Source: Methylomagnum ishizawai | GTDB lineage: Bacteria > Pseudomonadota > Gammaproteobacteria > Methylococcales > Methylococcaceae | Direction: 5' to 3' | DNA: 64,000 nucleotides | Assembly (NCBI RefSeq): GCF_019670005.1 | Contig: NZ_AP019783.1 | Location: 3,188,150-3,252,149 of the forward strand | Shown here: positions 42,807 through 51,338 of the stretch, piece after piece | How the letters are laid out: every line of letters starts with the position of its first letter | Numbering within the stretch: position 1 is the first letter of the stretch | Program-made: the position numbers and the translations under genes | The notes under the pieces: generated by a model | The model's database searches: none | Told to the model about the DNA's origin: nothing | Seen by the model: only the letters and a program-made list of their open reading frames with translations

Positions 42807-44414
42807 TCAATGCGGCAGCGGAAGGACGGCGGCGGCGTGCCCGGCGCGCCGCCGGAGCGGGACCGGCTTGGACTCCGGCGCGTCCCCGGCCCGCAAGCCC
42901 CGGACATTCCGCAATTCCACCGTGATGCCATCGTCCGGCGCGGCCTTGAGGAAATCGCGCAGGGTTTCCAGCACGTCGTGGTCGATGAAATCGGCGTGGG
43001 TGCCATCGATCAGCACATCGCCCCCGGCCTCGACCCGGCCCAGGGCTTCCCGCAGCAGCGCCTTGTTGAGGAAGGACACGTCCTTGCGCAGGCGCAGCAG
43101 GTAATGATCGCCGTTGCGGGTCAGGCTCAGCGCCGCCTGGAAATTGGCCCGGATCACATAGAACAACCCACAGGCGATGCCGACCATGATGCCCTTGAGC
43201 AGATCGGTGGTCAGGATCGCCGCCACGGTGACGGCGTAGGGCACGAATTGATCGGTGCCCTTGCGGTACATCTCCACCACCAAGCCGGGTTTGGCCAGCT
43301 TATAGCCGGTCAGCAACAGGATCGCCGCCAGGGCCGCCAAGGGCACGTAATTCAGGTAGCGCGACAGGAATCCCACGCTGAACAGCAGCAACAGGCCATG
43401 GACGAAGCAGGACAGCTTGGTCCGGCCGCCCGCGTTGACATTGGCCGAGCTCCGCACGATCACGGCGGTCATCGGCAAACCGCCCAACAGGCCGCTGACG
43501 AGGTTGCCCAAGCCCTGCGCCTTCAATTCGCGGTCGGTGGGGGCGATCCGGCGCAAGGGATCGAGCTTGTCCACGGCTTCCAGGCTCAACAGGGTTTCCA
43601 GGCTGGCGATGACGGCGATGGTGGCCGCCATGGTGTACACCGCCGGGTTGGCGAGCTGGGCGAAATCCGGGAACACCAAATGCCCGGCGAAATCGCCCAA
43701 GCCCTGCAAATCCGGCAAGGCCACCCGGTGGACCTCGGCGATGGCGAAAGCCGTGTCCTGGCTCAGCAGGTTGAACGCCACGCCGAAGGCCACCGCGACC
43801 AGCGGGCCGGGTATCCAGGCCAGCGGCTTGAACCAGCGGGTTTCCCACAACACCATGATGGCGAGCGCCCCCAGGCTGACCAAGGCCGCGCCGGGGGAAA
43901 TGGCGTCGAAGGCGAGGAAGATTTCGTCAAGGGTGCCGCCGGGCGTCTGGGGGATATAGGTCTCCTCGCCCGAGAGGTCCGCGCCATAACCCACGGCATG
44001 GGGCAATTGCTTCATGATGAGGATCAAGCCGATGGCGGACAGCATCCCCTTGATGACCGAGGACGGGAAATAAGCCCCGATCATCCCGGCCCGCAGGAAG
44101 CCCAGCGCCAATTGCAGCAGCCCCGCCAGCGCCACCGCCACCAGGAAGGCGGGAAAACCGCCCAGGTGGTCGATGCCTTGGGCCACGATCACCGTCAGCC
44201 CCGCCGCCGGTCCCGACACGCTCAGCTGCGAACCGCTGGCCCAGGTCACGATCAAGCCCCCGACCACGCCGGCCACGACGCCCGATAACAAGGGCGCACC
44301 CGAGGCCAGCGCGATCCCCAAGCACAGGGGCAGCGCGACCAGGAACACCACGATCCCGGCCGGAATATCCCGGCCAAGATGTCGCCAATAATAAGAAATC
44401 TGCCTACGGATCAT
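42807..44414 (-). CDS. SulP/SLC26-family anion transporter (probable bicarbonate uptake)
   Basis: 535 residues from the ATG at 44414, preceded by GGAGGA 7 bases upstream. About 12-14 membrane helices begin with DIPAGIVVFLVALPLCLGIA. The SulP signature lies near SGPAAGLTVIVAQGI and GLLGGLPMTAVIVRSSANVN. The C-terminal STAS domain (about 435-515) contains DVSFLNKALLREALGRVEAG and VLIDGTHADFID. Family members carry sulfate, chloride or bicarbonate. The adjacent carbonic anhydrase suggests bicarbonate (BicA-like role), an inference from context. A 23-bp palindrome sits 60-82 bases upstream and probably controls the unit. Confidence 0.9.
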   Translation of the reverse strand: MIRRQISYYWRHLGRDIPAGIVVFLVALPLCLGIALASGAPLLSGVVAGVVGGLIVTWASGSQLSVSGPAAGLTVIVAQGIDHLGGFPAFLVAVALAGLLQLALGFLRAGMIGAYFPSSVIKGMLSAIGLILIMKQLPHAVGYGADLSGEETYIPQTPGGTLDEIFLAFDAISPGAALVSLGALAIMVLWETRWFKPLAWIPGPLVAVAFGVAFNLLSQDTAFAIAEVHRVALPDLQGLGDFAGHLVFPDFAQLANPAVYTMAATIAVIASLETLLSLEAVDKLDPLRRIAPTDRELKAQGLGNLVSGLLGGLPMTAVIVRSSANVNAGGRTKLSCFVHGLLLLFSVGFLSRYLNYVPLAALAAILLLTGYKLAKPGLVVEMYRKGTDQFVPYAVTVAAILTTDLLKGIMVGIACGLFYVIRANFQAALSLTRNGDHYLLRLRKDVSFLNKALLREALGRVEAGGDVLIDGTHADFIDHDVLETLRDFLKAAPDDGITVELRNVRGLRAGDAPESKPVPLRRRAGHAAAVLPLPH

Positions 44415-44473
44415 GGGGTTGTCCTCCTGGATGGCACGATGCCGGGGATGGGTTCGGGCGTTACGGGTCGCCC

Positions 44474-44496
44474 AATAGTTTCGATACGAAACTATT
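44474..44496. promoter_or_regulatory. Perfect palindrome upstream of the SulP gene
   Basis: AATAGTTTCG and CGAAACTATT are perfect 10-bp arms around ATA. The length and symmetry suit a dimeric repressor or activator site. The half-site GTTTC/GAAAC is the same as in the marR operators at 11440-11480, but the centre is one base longer (15 against 14 bp), so the same protein may not bind both. Confidence 0.7.
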
Positions 44497-44914
44497 AAAC
44501 CAGACTGTAGAGGGCGGCGCAACAGCTTAGGTTTAAATAAACCGTACCATTGGCTTTTTTAAACCGCAACGGGTTATTTGAACCGTAACGGGGGATGGGG
44601 TTCCACTGGGTGGTGGATGTGGAACGATAGGAGGGATGGACGGCGTCCATGGAAGGAGGCGGGACGATCAAGGCCGGACTGGGGATCGGCCTGTTATGGC
44701 GGGGTCGAACCGCCGTCTGCGACAAGCGTCGAAGCCGTTGGGAAAACCCGCCAAACGCGGCTGTTTTGAAGCCACCTCCGGCGGGCGGGAAATACGGGAG
44801 GGCATCCATCGATCCCGGCTTAAGCCCGGTTCAAACAACCGGGGCCAGCCGGTTCGCCATTTGAAAAAATGGCGAACCTCGCCTCAAGCGGAACCGGGCC
44901 TGGATCAATAAAGC
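44497..44914. other. Gene-less stretch between the SulP promoter and a small hypothetical gene
   Basis: Begins with three related blocks, AAACCGTA (44539), AAACCGCA (44561) and GAACCGTA (44580), the last two followed by ACGGG. These may be extra regulator sites. 44640-44820 shows nothing recognisable; an open plus-strand frame across it is Arg-rich and has no family features. The end carries the nested stem structure at 44824-44899. Confidence 0.45.
44824..44899. repeat. Nested RNA-like stem structure (9-bp outer stem, 12-bp inner hairpin)
   Basis: The outer arms GCCCGGTTC (44824-44832) and GAACCGGGC (44891-44899) enclose a perfect 12-bp hairpin, GGTTCGCCATTT and AAATGGCGAACC, closed by GAAA, a stable GNRA tetraloop on the plus strand. 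It lies 16 bases past the stop of the small minus-strand gene. No T run follows on either strand, so it is not a standard terminator. A REP-type repeat or a structured RNA is possible. Confidence 0.65.
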
Positions 44915-45157
44915 CTAGAAATAAGTGTGGTAATCGCGGGAACGGCGGCGGGCCGCTTGGTTGTAATCGGCCAGAACGTGGGATTTCAGCAGCCGCACCG
45001 CGTTCTTCTCGCCATGCCATTGGCCGGTGCAGGGGTCTTGCCATTCGATACGGTAGGAAACGCTATCGCGCTGCTTCCTGCGCTTCCAACCATATCCCCA
45101 AAGAGTGAGGGCTCTCAGGCTGCGCCTGATCCAGGTGTCTATCGATGGTGTGAGCAT
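44915..45157 (-). CDS. Small basic hypothetical protein
   Basis: 80 residues, rich in Arg/Lys. GCGAGG lies 8 bases before the ATG. It reads RSLRALTLWGYGWKRRKQRD, then SYRIEWQDPCTGQWHGEKNA and a tail with several Arg. No signal peptide, helix or known domain. The middle looks like a small beta-structured domain (VSYRIEWQDPCTG). It stands alone and is followed by the nested stem structure. Confidence 0.55.
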   Translation of the reverse strand: MLTPSIDTWIRRSLRALTLWGYGWKRRKQRDSVSYRIEWQDPCTGQWHGEKNAVRLLKSHVLADYNQAARRRSRDYHTYF

Positions 45158-45490
45158 GGCAATAACCTCGCGGGCTGTGATGGTAGCGAAGCGGCCCCGT
45201 GGGCCGTGGGCATAGGTATAAGGATGTCTCCGGTGGGATAACCTCCATCACCAAGCGCGAACCATGCCAGCCGCCCCCCGCGCCCCATCGCGCCACGGAA
45301 ACCCGCGGCGGCATTAGCCGCTCCGGCCTCCGCCCCTGGTTTCTCCAGCCCGCCGCCCTTGTCACCCTCCGGCCAATCCGGCCCCGCCGGGTCGGAAAAC
45401 CGACATCGCCGCCCCCAAAACGGGCCGGCTTCCGGGGAAGGCGCACCGGGGCGGAGCGGGAGGCCGCGCCCGGCCCGCTGGAAACGCGCC
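45158..45490. other. Gene-less stretch
   Basis: About 330 GC-rich bases between two minus-strand genes. It should hold the promoter of the small hypothetical gene. No terminator with a T run, repeat or coding frame with a ribosome-binding site was seen. Confidence 0.4.
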
Positions 45491-46279
45491 TCAAACCTTC
45501 AGGAAAAACTTGGCCCGGACCAGTTTCTCCTTGCGGTCGTCGAGTCCGTTGGTACCGCCATTGATCCGCCTGGTGATGGTGAGGACGTCGTCCTGGTCGG
45601 CGAGTTCGTTCAGGCCATGGGTGGTCCAGAACCAACAGGACACATCCACGGCCACGACGGGGTCGGTGGCCAGCAGCTTGGCGGTGGCGTCGGTGGTGTA
45701 ATCCTTGCCCCGCGCCTTGCCATAGTTGGTGTAGTTGGTCCGCCCGGTCAATTGGATAAGGCCGCGGCCCTTGAAGCGCTTGCCGTCGCCGGGCTGGGTG
45801 TTGCCCAGGTCTTTGCGGCCCTCGTAGGCTTCGCCGCTGGCGATCTCCTCCGAGTAGCGCAATTCCCCGCTCTCATGGCCGACCTGGGCCAGGAAATGGG
45901 CTTGGCGCAAGGGGCTGTCGATCCGGTTCCGGGCCATTTCATCGGCCAGGGGCCGGGCGTATTTATCGATATACGCCGCCGCCGCGTGGATCATGATGCC
46001 TTGCAGCGCATCCGGCGACAGCCCGCCGGGCAAGCCTTCCCGCAATTTGGCGAGGGTGCCGCCGTTGGGATCGACGCGGCCATCCGGCTTGGCGATGCCC
46101 ATGACCTGGCTTTGGAACGCCTCGATGGCCGCGATGGTCTTCTGACCGATCCCCCCGTCCACCACCAGCCGCGCCATGGGCGCGAGCTGGGCGATATTGA
46201 TATTGAGCAAAAGCTGGATGGTTTTGACATCGCTGGATTGGTTGACGCCGCCGTTGCCGACGGATTTTTTAATACACAT
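45491..46279 (-). CDS. Endolysin-like GH19 glycosidase with peptidoglycan-binding domain
   Basis: 262 residues. AGGAG lies 8 bases before the ATG. Residues about 10-75 form a peptidoglycan-binding domain (VKTIQLLLNINIAQL, VDGGIGQKTIAAIEAFQSQV). Residues about 85-260 match the GH19 chitinase/lysozyme fold: FLAQVGHESGELRYSEEI carries the probable catalytic Glu and FKGRGLIQLTGRTNYTNYG is the family signature. There is no signal peptide, as in phage endolysins that need a holin, yet no other phage gene is nearby. It may be a prophage remnant, a toxin-type lysozyme secreted by another route, or a cell-wall enzyme. Confidence 0.88.
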   Translation of the reverse strand: MCIKKSVGNGGVNQSSDVKTIQLLLNINIAQLAPMARLVVDGGIGQKTIAAIEAFQSQVMGIAKPDGRVDPNGGTLAKLREGLPGGLSPDALQGIMIHAAAAYIDKYARPLADEMARNRIDSPLRQAHFLAQVGHESGELRYSEEIASGEAYEGRKDLGNTQPGDGKRFKGRGLIQLTGRTNYTNYGKARGKDYTTDATAKLLATDPVVAVDVSCWFWTTHGLNELADQDDVLTITRRINGGTNGLDDRKEKLVRAKFFLKV

Positions 46280-46654
46280 GACGGGAACTCCTGGGACAAG
46301 AAAAATGGATCAAGCCCTCCTTGAGGCGTATCCGCATCGTCCTAATGCCAAGCCCATTGTCTTTTCCAAAAAGCACTGCGTCAAACCATTGCCAGACAAA
46401 GCGATCAAGCCTTATGCACTATCCGGGCGGGGCGATGCCGATATTAGGCAACCTCCCGCCCAATCGCCACCGACCCGGCCCGCCCGTTCGCCCTCCGCCC
46501 CGGACCGGGCGGATAGATACCCGCCGTCCCATCCCGGCGAGCCGCGGTACAGGCTTGACTCATCCTGGGATTCCCAGTAAATTTATCAACCATTTATCTC
46601 GTTTTTTCCGCGGGGCGTTCAACGCCCTGATTCTTTTTCTGAGGTGGGTAAACC
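46280..46654. other. Divergent region with ilv leader
   Basis: 375 bases between the divergent GH19 and ilvB genes. It contains a possible attenuator hairpin (46613-46637) just before ilvB. The AT-rich stretch 46575-46606 (AAATTTATCAACC, then ATCTCGTTTTTTCC) could hold the ilvB promoter. No leader peptide with runs of Ile, Leu or Val codons was found. Confidence 0.5.
46613..46640 (+). promoter_or_regulatory. Possible attenuator/terminator hairpin before ilvB
   Basis: GGGCGT and ACGCCC form a 6-bp stem with loop TCA, followed by TGATTCTTTTTCT. The hairpin ends 15-25 bases before the GTG start and close to the GAGGTGG ribosome-binding site. It could stop transcription early or mask translation. 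It could also be the end of an unseen short transcript. Confidence 0.5.
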
Positions 46655-48376
46655 GTGGAGCTTAGCGGCGCTGAAATCATCGTCCGATGCCTGAAGGACG
46701 AAGGGGTCGAGTACATTTTCGGCTATCCCGGCGGGTCGGTCCTGCACATCTACGACGCCCTGTTCAAGCAGGACGCCGTCAAGCACATCCTGGTACGTCA
46801 CGAGCAAGGGGCGACCCACGCCGCCGACGGCTACGCCCGCGCCACCGGCAAGCCCGGCGTGGTCCTGGTGACTTCCGGCCCCGGCGCCACCAATGCCGTC
46901 ACCGGCATCGCCACCGCCTATATGGATTCCATCCCGCTGGTGGTCATCACCGGCCAGGTGCCCCTGCCCGTGATCGGCAGCGACGCTTTCCAGGAATGCG
47001 ACACCATCGGCATCACCCGCCCCTGCGTCAAGCACAATTTCCTGGTCAAAGACCCACGCAAGCTGGCGGAAACCCTCAAGAAAGCCTTCTACATCGCCAC
47101 CACCGGCAGGCCCGGCCCGGTGGTCGTCGATATCCCCAAGGATGTCACCGACCCCAGGGTCAAAGTGCCCTACGAATACCCGGATTCGGTGTCGATCCGC
47201 TCCTACAATCCGCATATCAAAGGCCACCGCTGGCAGATCAAGAAAGCGGTCGACCTGTTGCTCTCCGCCCAACGCCCCATGATCTATTCCGGCGGCGGCG
47301 TCGTCCTGGGCGAAGCTTCCCAGCAACTCACCGAACTGACCCGGAAGCTCGGCTTCCCCATCACCAACACCTTGATGGGCCTGGGGGCTTATCCCGCCAC
47401 CGACCCCCAATTCGTCGGCATGTTGGGGATGCACGGCACTTACGAAGCCAATATGGCGATGCACGAGTGCGATGTCTTGCTGGCCGTGGGTGCCCGCTTC
47501 GACGACCGCGTCACCGGCAAGTTGGCCGAGTTCTGCCCGCACGCCAAGATCGTCCACATCGATATCGACCCGGCCTCGATTTCCAAGACCGTGCGCGTCG
47601 ATATCCCCATCGTCGGCGAAGTCGCGGGCGTTTTGACCGACATGATCGAAATCCTGGCCGCGAGCGACAAGCGCCCGGATATCGCGACGTGGTGGGAACG
47701 GATTTCCAGCTGGCGCTCGCTGGATTCCATGCGTTACGACCGCACCGCCCAGGTCATCAAGCCGCAATACGTGATCGAGCAGCTTTGGGAAGCCACCCAC
47801 GGCGAGGCCTTCGTGACTTCCGACGTGGGCCAGCACCAGATGTGGGCGGCGCAATTCTATAAATTCGACAAGCCCCGCCGCTGGATCAATTCGGGGGGCC
47901 TCGGCACCATGGGTTTCGGGATGCCCGCCGCCATCGGCGTGAAACTGGCCCACCCCGAGGCCGATGTCGCCTGCATCACCGGCGAAGCCAGCATCCAGAT
48001 GTGCATCCAGGAATTGGCCACCGCCCTGCAATACCGCACCCCCATCAAGATCGTGAACCTCAACAACGGCTATATGGGCATGGTCCGGCAGTGGCAGGAA
48101 TTCACCTACGAAAGCCGCTATTCCCATTCCTATCTGGAAACCATCCCGGATTTCGTCAAACTGGCCGAAGCCTACGGCCATGTCGGCATGAGGATCGACA
48201 AGCCCGCCGATGTGCGCCCGGCCTTGGAAGAAGCCCTGAAACTCAAAGATCGTACCGTGTTCATGGATTTCCTGACCGACCCCACCGAGAACGTTTACCC
48301 CATGATCGAGGCCGGCAAGGCCCACCACGACATGCGCCTCGCCCCCGGCATGGCCACCGAGCGGGAGTTGGCCTGA
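46655..48376 (+). CDS. ilvB: Acetolactate synthase large subunit
   Basis: 573 residues, the catalytic subunit for the first shared step of valine, leucine and isoleucine synthesis (two pyruvate to acetolactate, or pyruvate plus 2-oxobutyrate). ThDP enzyme: the catalytic Glu lies in LVRHEQGATHAADGYARATG. The ThDP/Mg motif is normally G-D-G followed by a distal Asn; here CITGEASIQMCIQEL has Glu in place of the Asp, followed by VNLNNGYMGMVRQWQ. The start is GTG, with GAGGTGG 7 bases upstream. The stop overlaps the regulatory subunit start (TGATG). The order ilvB-ilvN-ilvC is typical. Confidence 0.95.
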   Translation: MELSGAEIIVRCLKDEGVEYIFGYPGGSVLHIYDALFKQDAVKHILVRHEQGATHAADGYARATGKPGVVLVTSGPGATNAVTGIATAYMDSIPLVVITGQVPLPVIGSDAFQECDTIGITRPCVKHNFLVKDPRKLAETLKKAFYIATTGRPGPVVVDIPKDVTDPRVKVPYEYPDSVSIRSYNPHIKGHRWQIKKAVDLLLSAQRPMIYSGGGVVLGEASQQLTELTRKLGFPITNTLMGLGAYPATDPQFVGMLGMHGTYEANMAMHECDVLLAVGARFDDRVTGKLAEFCPHAKIVHIDIDPASISKTVRVDIPIVGEVAGVLTDMIEILAASDKRPDIATWWERISSWRSLDSMRYDRTAQVIKPQYVIEQLWEATHGEAFVTSDVGQHQMWAAQFYKFDKPRRWINSGGLGTMGFGMPAAIGVKLAHPEADVACITGEASIQMCIQELATALQYRTPIKIVNLNNGYMGMVRQWQEFTYESRYSHSYLETIPDFVKLAEAYGHVGMRIDKPADVRPALEEALKLKDRTVFMDFLTDPTENVYPMIEAGKAHHDMRLAPGMATERELA

Positions 48377-48867
48377 TGCGTCACATCATCTCCATCCTGA
48401 TCGAGAACGAATCGGGCGCTTTGTCCCGCGTGGCCGGGCTGTTTTCCGCCCGTGGCTACAACATCGAATCCCTCACCGTCGCCCCGACCGAGGACGCCTC
48501 GCTGTCGCGCATGACCCTGGTCACTTCGGGCAGCGACGAGATCATCGAGCAGATCACCAAGCAGCTCAACAAGCTGATCGATGTGGTGAAGCTGATCGAT
48601 ATCTCCGGCTCCACCCACATCGAGCGCGAGCTGATGATGGTCAAAACCCGCGCCGTGGACGGGATGCGCGACGAAATCAAACGCCTGACCGATATCTTCC
48701 GCGGCAACATCCTCGACGTGACCGCCACCACCTACGTCATCGAAATCACCGGGGAAAAGTCCAAGCTGGACGCCTTCCTGCAAACGGTGGGCGCGGAACA
48801 CATCATCGAGGTGGTCCGCTCCGGCACCACCGGCATCCTGCGCGGCGAACGGGGTTTGGCGGTTTAA
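48376..48867 (+). CDS. ilvN: Acetolactate synthase small (regulatory) subunit
   Basis: 163 residues, IlvH/IlvN family. An N-terminal ACT domain (HIISILIENESGALSRVAGL, FSARGYNIESLTVAPTED) binds valine for feedback inhibition. A C-terminal domain (about 85-160) contacts the large subunit (VDGMRDEIKRLTDIFRGNIL). Length is normal. It overlaps ilvB by one base (TGATG) and is followed after 4 bases by a Uma2-type gene. Confidence 0.95.
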   Translation: MRHIISILIENESGALSRVAGLFSARGYNIESLTVAPTEDASLSRMTLVTSGSDEIIEQITKQLNKLIDVVKLIDISGSTHIERELMMVKTRAVDGMRDEIKRLTDIFRGNILDVTATTYVIEITGEKSKLDAFLQTVGAEHIIEVVRSGTTGILRGERGLAV

Positions 48868-48871
48868 CACG

Positions 48872-49354
48872 ATGGATTGGGACCATGTTTGGACCGACGC
48901 CCTGCTCTCCGACCTGCCCTTCAAAGTCGAACTGGACCCATGGGGGCAGATCGTCATGAACCCGATCAAAGTGCGCCATGTGTTGATGCGCAACGCCATC
49001 TCCGACCAGCTCAAGCAAGTCATCGCGGGCTATGGCAAAACCTTCCAATGCCTGCCGGTCATGACCCCGGAGAACATCAAGATGCCCGATGTGGTCTGGT
49101 TCTCCCCCGAGCGCTACGAAGAAATGAGGAACAGCGAAGTCAGCCCCATCATGCCGGAAATCTGCGTGGAAGTGCTGGCACCGGGCGAAAGCGTCGAACG
49201 CCTGCTCCACAAGAAGGATTTATATCTCGCCGGCGGCGCGGTCGAATTCTGGCTGTGCGACGACGCGGGCCAACTGAGCTTCTACGACGATCTCGATGTT
49301 TTGGAATATTCGCGCTTGATCCCGGCGTTTCCGCACCGGGTCGAGCCGGATTGA
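48872..49354 (+). CDS. Uma2-family (DUF820) putative endonuclease inside the ilv operon
   Basis: 160 residues of the Uma2/DUF820 family, PD-(D/E)xK nuclease-like. RHVLMRNAISDQLKQVIAGY is the first helix. MPDVVWFSPERYEE and PEICVEVLAPGES carry the probable Asp and Glu, and AVEFWLCDD ends the core. GAVEFWLCD and LLHKKDLYLAG are the usual family landmarks. It starts 4 bases after ilvN and precedes ilvC by 70 bases, so it is almost surely co-transcribed with amino-acid genes. Uma2 genes are scattered in many genomes without assigned function. Here the position suggests passenger insertion rather than a metabolic role. Confidence 0.85.
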   Translation: MDWDHVWTDALLSDLPFKVELDPWGQIVMNPIKVRHVLMRNAISDQLKQVIAGYGKTFQCLPVMTPENIKMPDVVWFSPERYEEMRNSEVSPIMPEICVEVLAPGESVERLLHKKDLYLAGGAVEFWLCDDAGQLSFYDDLDVLEYSRLIPAFPHRVEPD

Positions 49355-49424
49355 GTACGTACGGGACGGCCAGCCCCTCCCGCTTTTGAATTGATATTGC
49401 GCCAAGCACTATAGAGGAACCTAA

Positions 49425-50441
<1,017 letters not shown>

Positions 50442-50502
50442 TCGACCCGCCGGGCGGACCCTGGCGTCCGCCCTTCCGTGCGGGCGGGGTTCCGCCCGTT
50501 CT

Positions 50503-51273
50503 ATGCCGCCCTTGCACGAGCCGACGATGGAACGCAACCACACCCCTCCCAGCAAACCCCGGCGCGGCGTCTACCTGCTGCCCAATTTGTTCACCACGGC
50601 GGCCCTGTTCGCCGGTTTCTACGCCATCACCGCCGCCTTCAACCACCGCTTCGAGACCGCCGCCATCGCGATCTTCATCGCCATGGTGCTGGACGGGTTG
50701 GATGGCCGCGTCGCCCGCCTGACCAACACCCAGAGCGCCTTCGGGGCCGAATACGACAGCATGGCCGACATGGTCTCGTTCGGCGCGGCTCCGGCCCTGG
50801 CGATGTACGTCTGGTCGCTGGCGGGCCTCGGCAAATTCGGCTGGGTCGCGGCCTTCGTCCACGCGGCGGGCGCGGCCCTGCGCCTGGCCCGCTTCAACAC
50901 CCAGGTCGCCACCGCCGACAAGCGCTATTTCCAGGGGCTGCCCAGCCCCTCCGCCGCCGCCATCCTGGCGGGCTTCCTATGGTTCAGCGAGAGCCATGGG
51001 GTCCAGGCCGAATCGGTGAGCTATATCGCCGCCGGGCTGGCCCTGGCCACGGGGCTCCTGATGGTCAGCAATTTCCGCTATTACAGCTTCAAGGATTTCG
51101 ACCTGCGGGGCCGGGTGCCCTTCCTGTGGGCCATCCTCATCATGCTGGTGTTCGCTCTGGTGTTCACCAACCCGCCCTTGATGCTGTTCGTGATCTTCGG
51201 CGGCTACGCGGTGTCGGGCCCGGCCCTGACCCTGGTCCGGTTGCGCAAGATGCGGAGCGAGCGCAAGGTCTAG
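50503..51273 (+). CDS. pssA: CDP-diacylglycerol-serine O-phosphatidyltransferase
   Basis: 256 residues, an inner-membrane enzyme making phosphatidylserine, the precursor of phosphatidylethanolamine. The CDP-alcohol transferase motif D-G-x-x-A-R-x8-G-x3-D-x3-D is visible in DGLDGRVARLTNTQ followed by FGAEYDSMADMVSFG. About seven to eight helices follow. Either MPPLHEP (50503) or the internal ATG at 50527 may be the start. It belongs to the PssA type of membrane enzyme, not the peripheral E. coli type. It follows ilvC by 61 bases, so may be read through, and a strong terminator follows it. Confidence 0.93.
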   Translation: MPPLHEPTMERNHTPPSKPRRGVYLLPNLFTTAALFAGFYAITAAFNHRFETAAIAIFIAMVLDGLDGRVARLTNTQSAFGAEYDSMADMVSFGAAPALAMYVWSLAGLGKFGWVAAFVHAAGAALRLARFNTQVATADKRYFQGLPSPSAAAILAGFLWFSESHGVQAESVSYIAAGLALATGLLMVSNFRYYSFKDFDLRGRVPFLWAILIMLVFALVFTNPPLMLFVIFGGYAVSGPALTLVRLRKMRSERKV

Positions 51274-51297
51274 GGCTTTTCCCAACCACCGGGCATA

Positions 51298-51328
51298 AAA
51301 AAGCCCCGCCGGACCGGCGGGGCTTTTT
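51298..51328. terminator. Bidirectional rho-independent terminator between pssA and typA
   Basis: AAAAAGCCCCGCCGG pairs with CCGGCGGGGCTTTTT, leaving an A run and T run on opposite sides. It lies 24 bases after the pssA stop and 10 bases from the typA stop on the opposite strand. It serves both convergent genes. Confidence 0.95.
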
Positions 51329-51338
51329 ATTGTCCGGC

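Noticed and set aside
44636-44911. 91-codon plus-strand open frame crossing the nested stem
   Set aside because: Arg/Gly-rich with no family features and running through the palindromes; probably chance.
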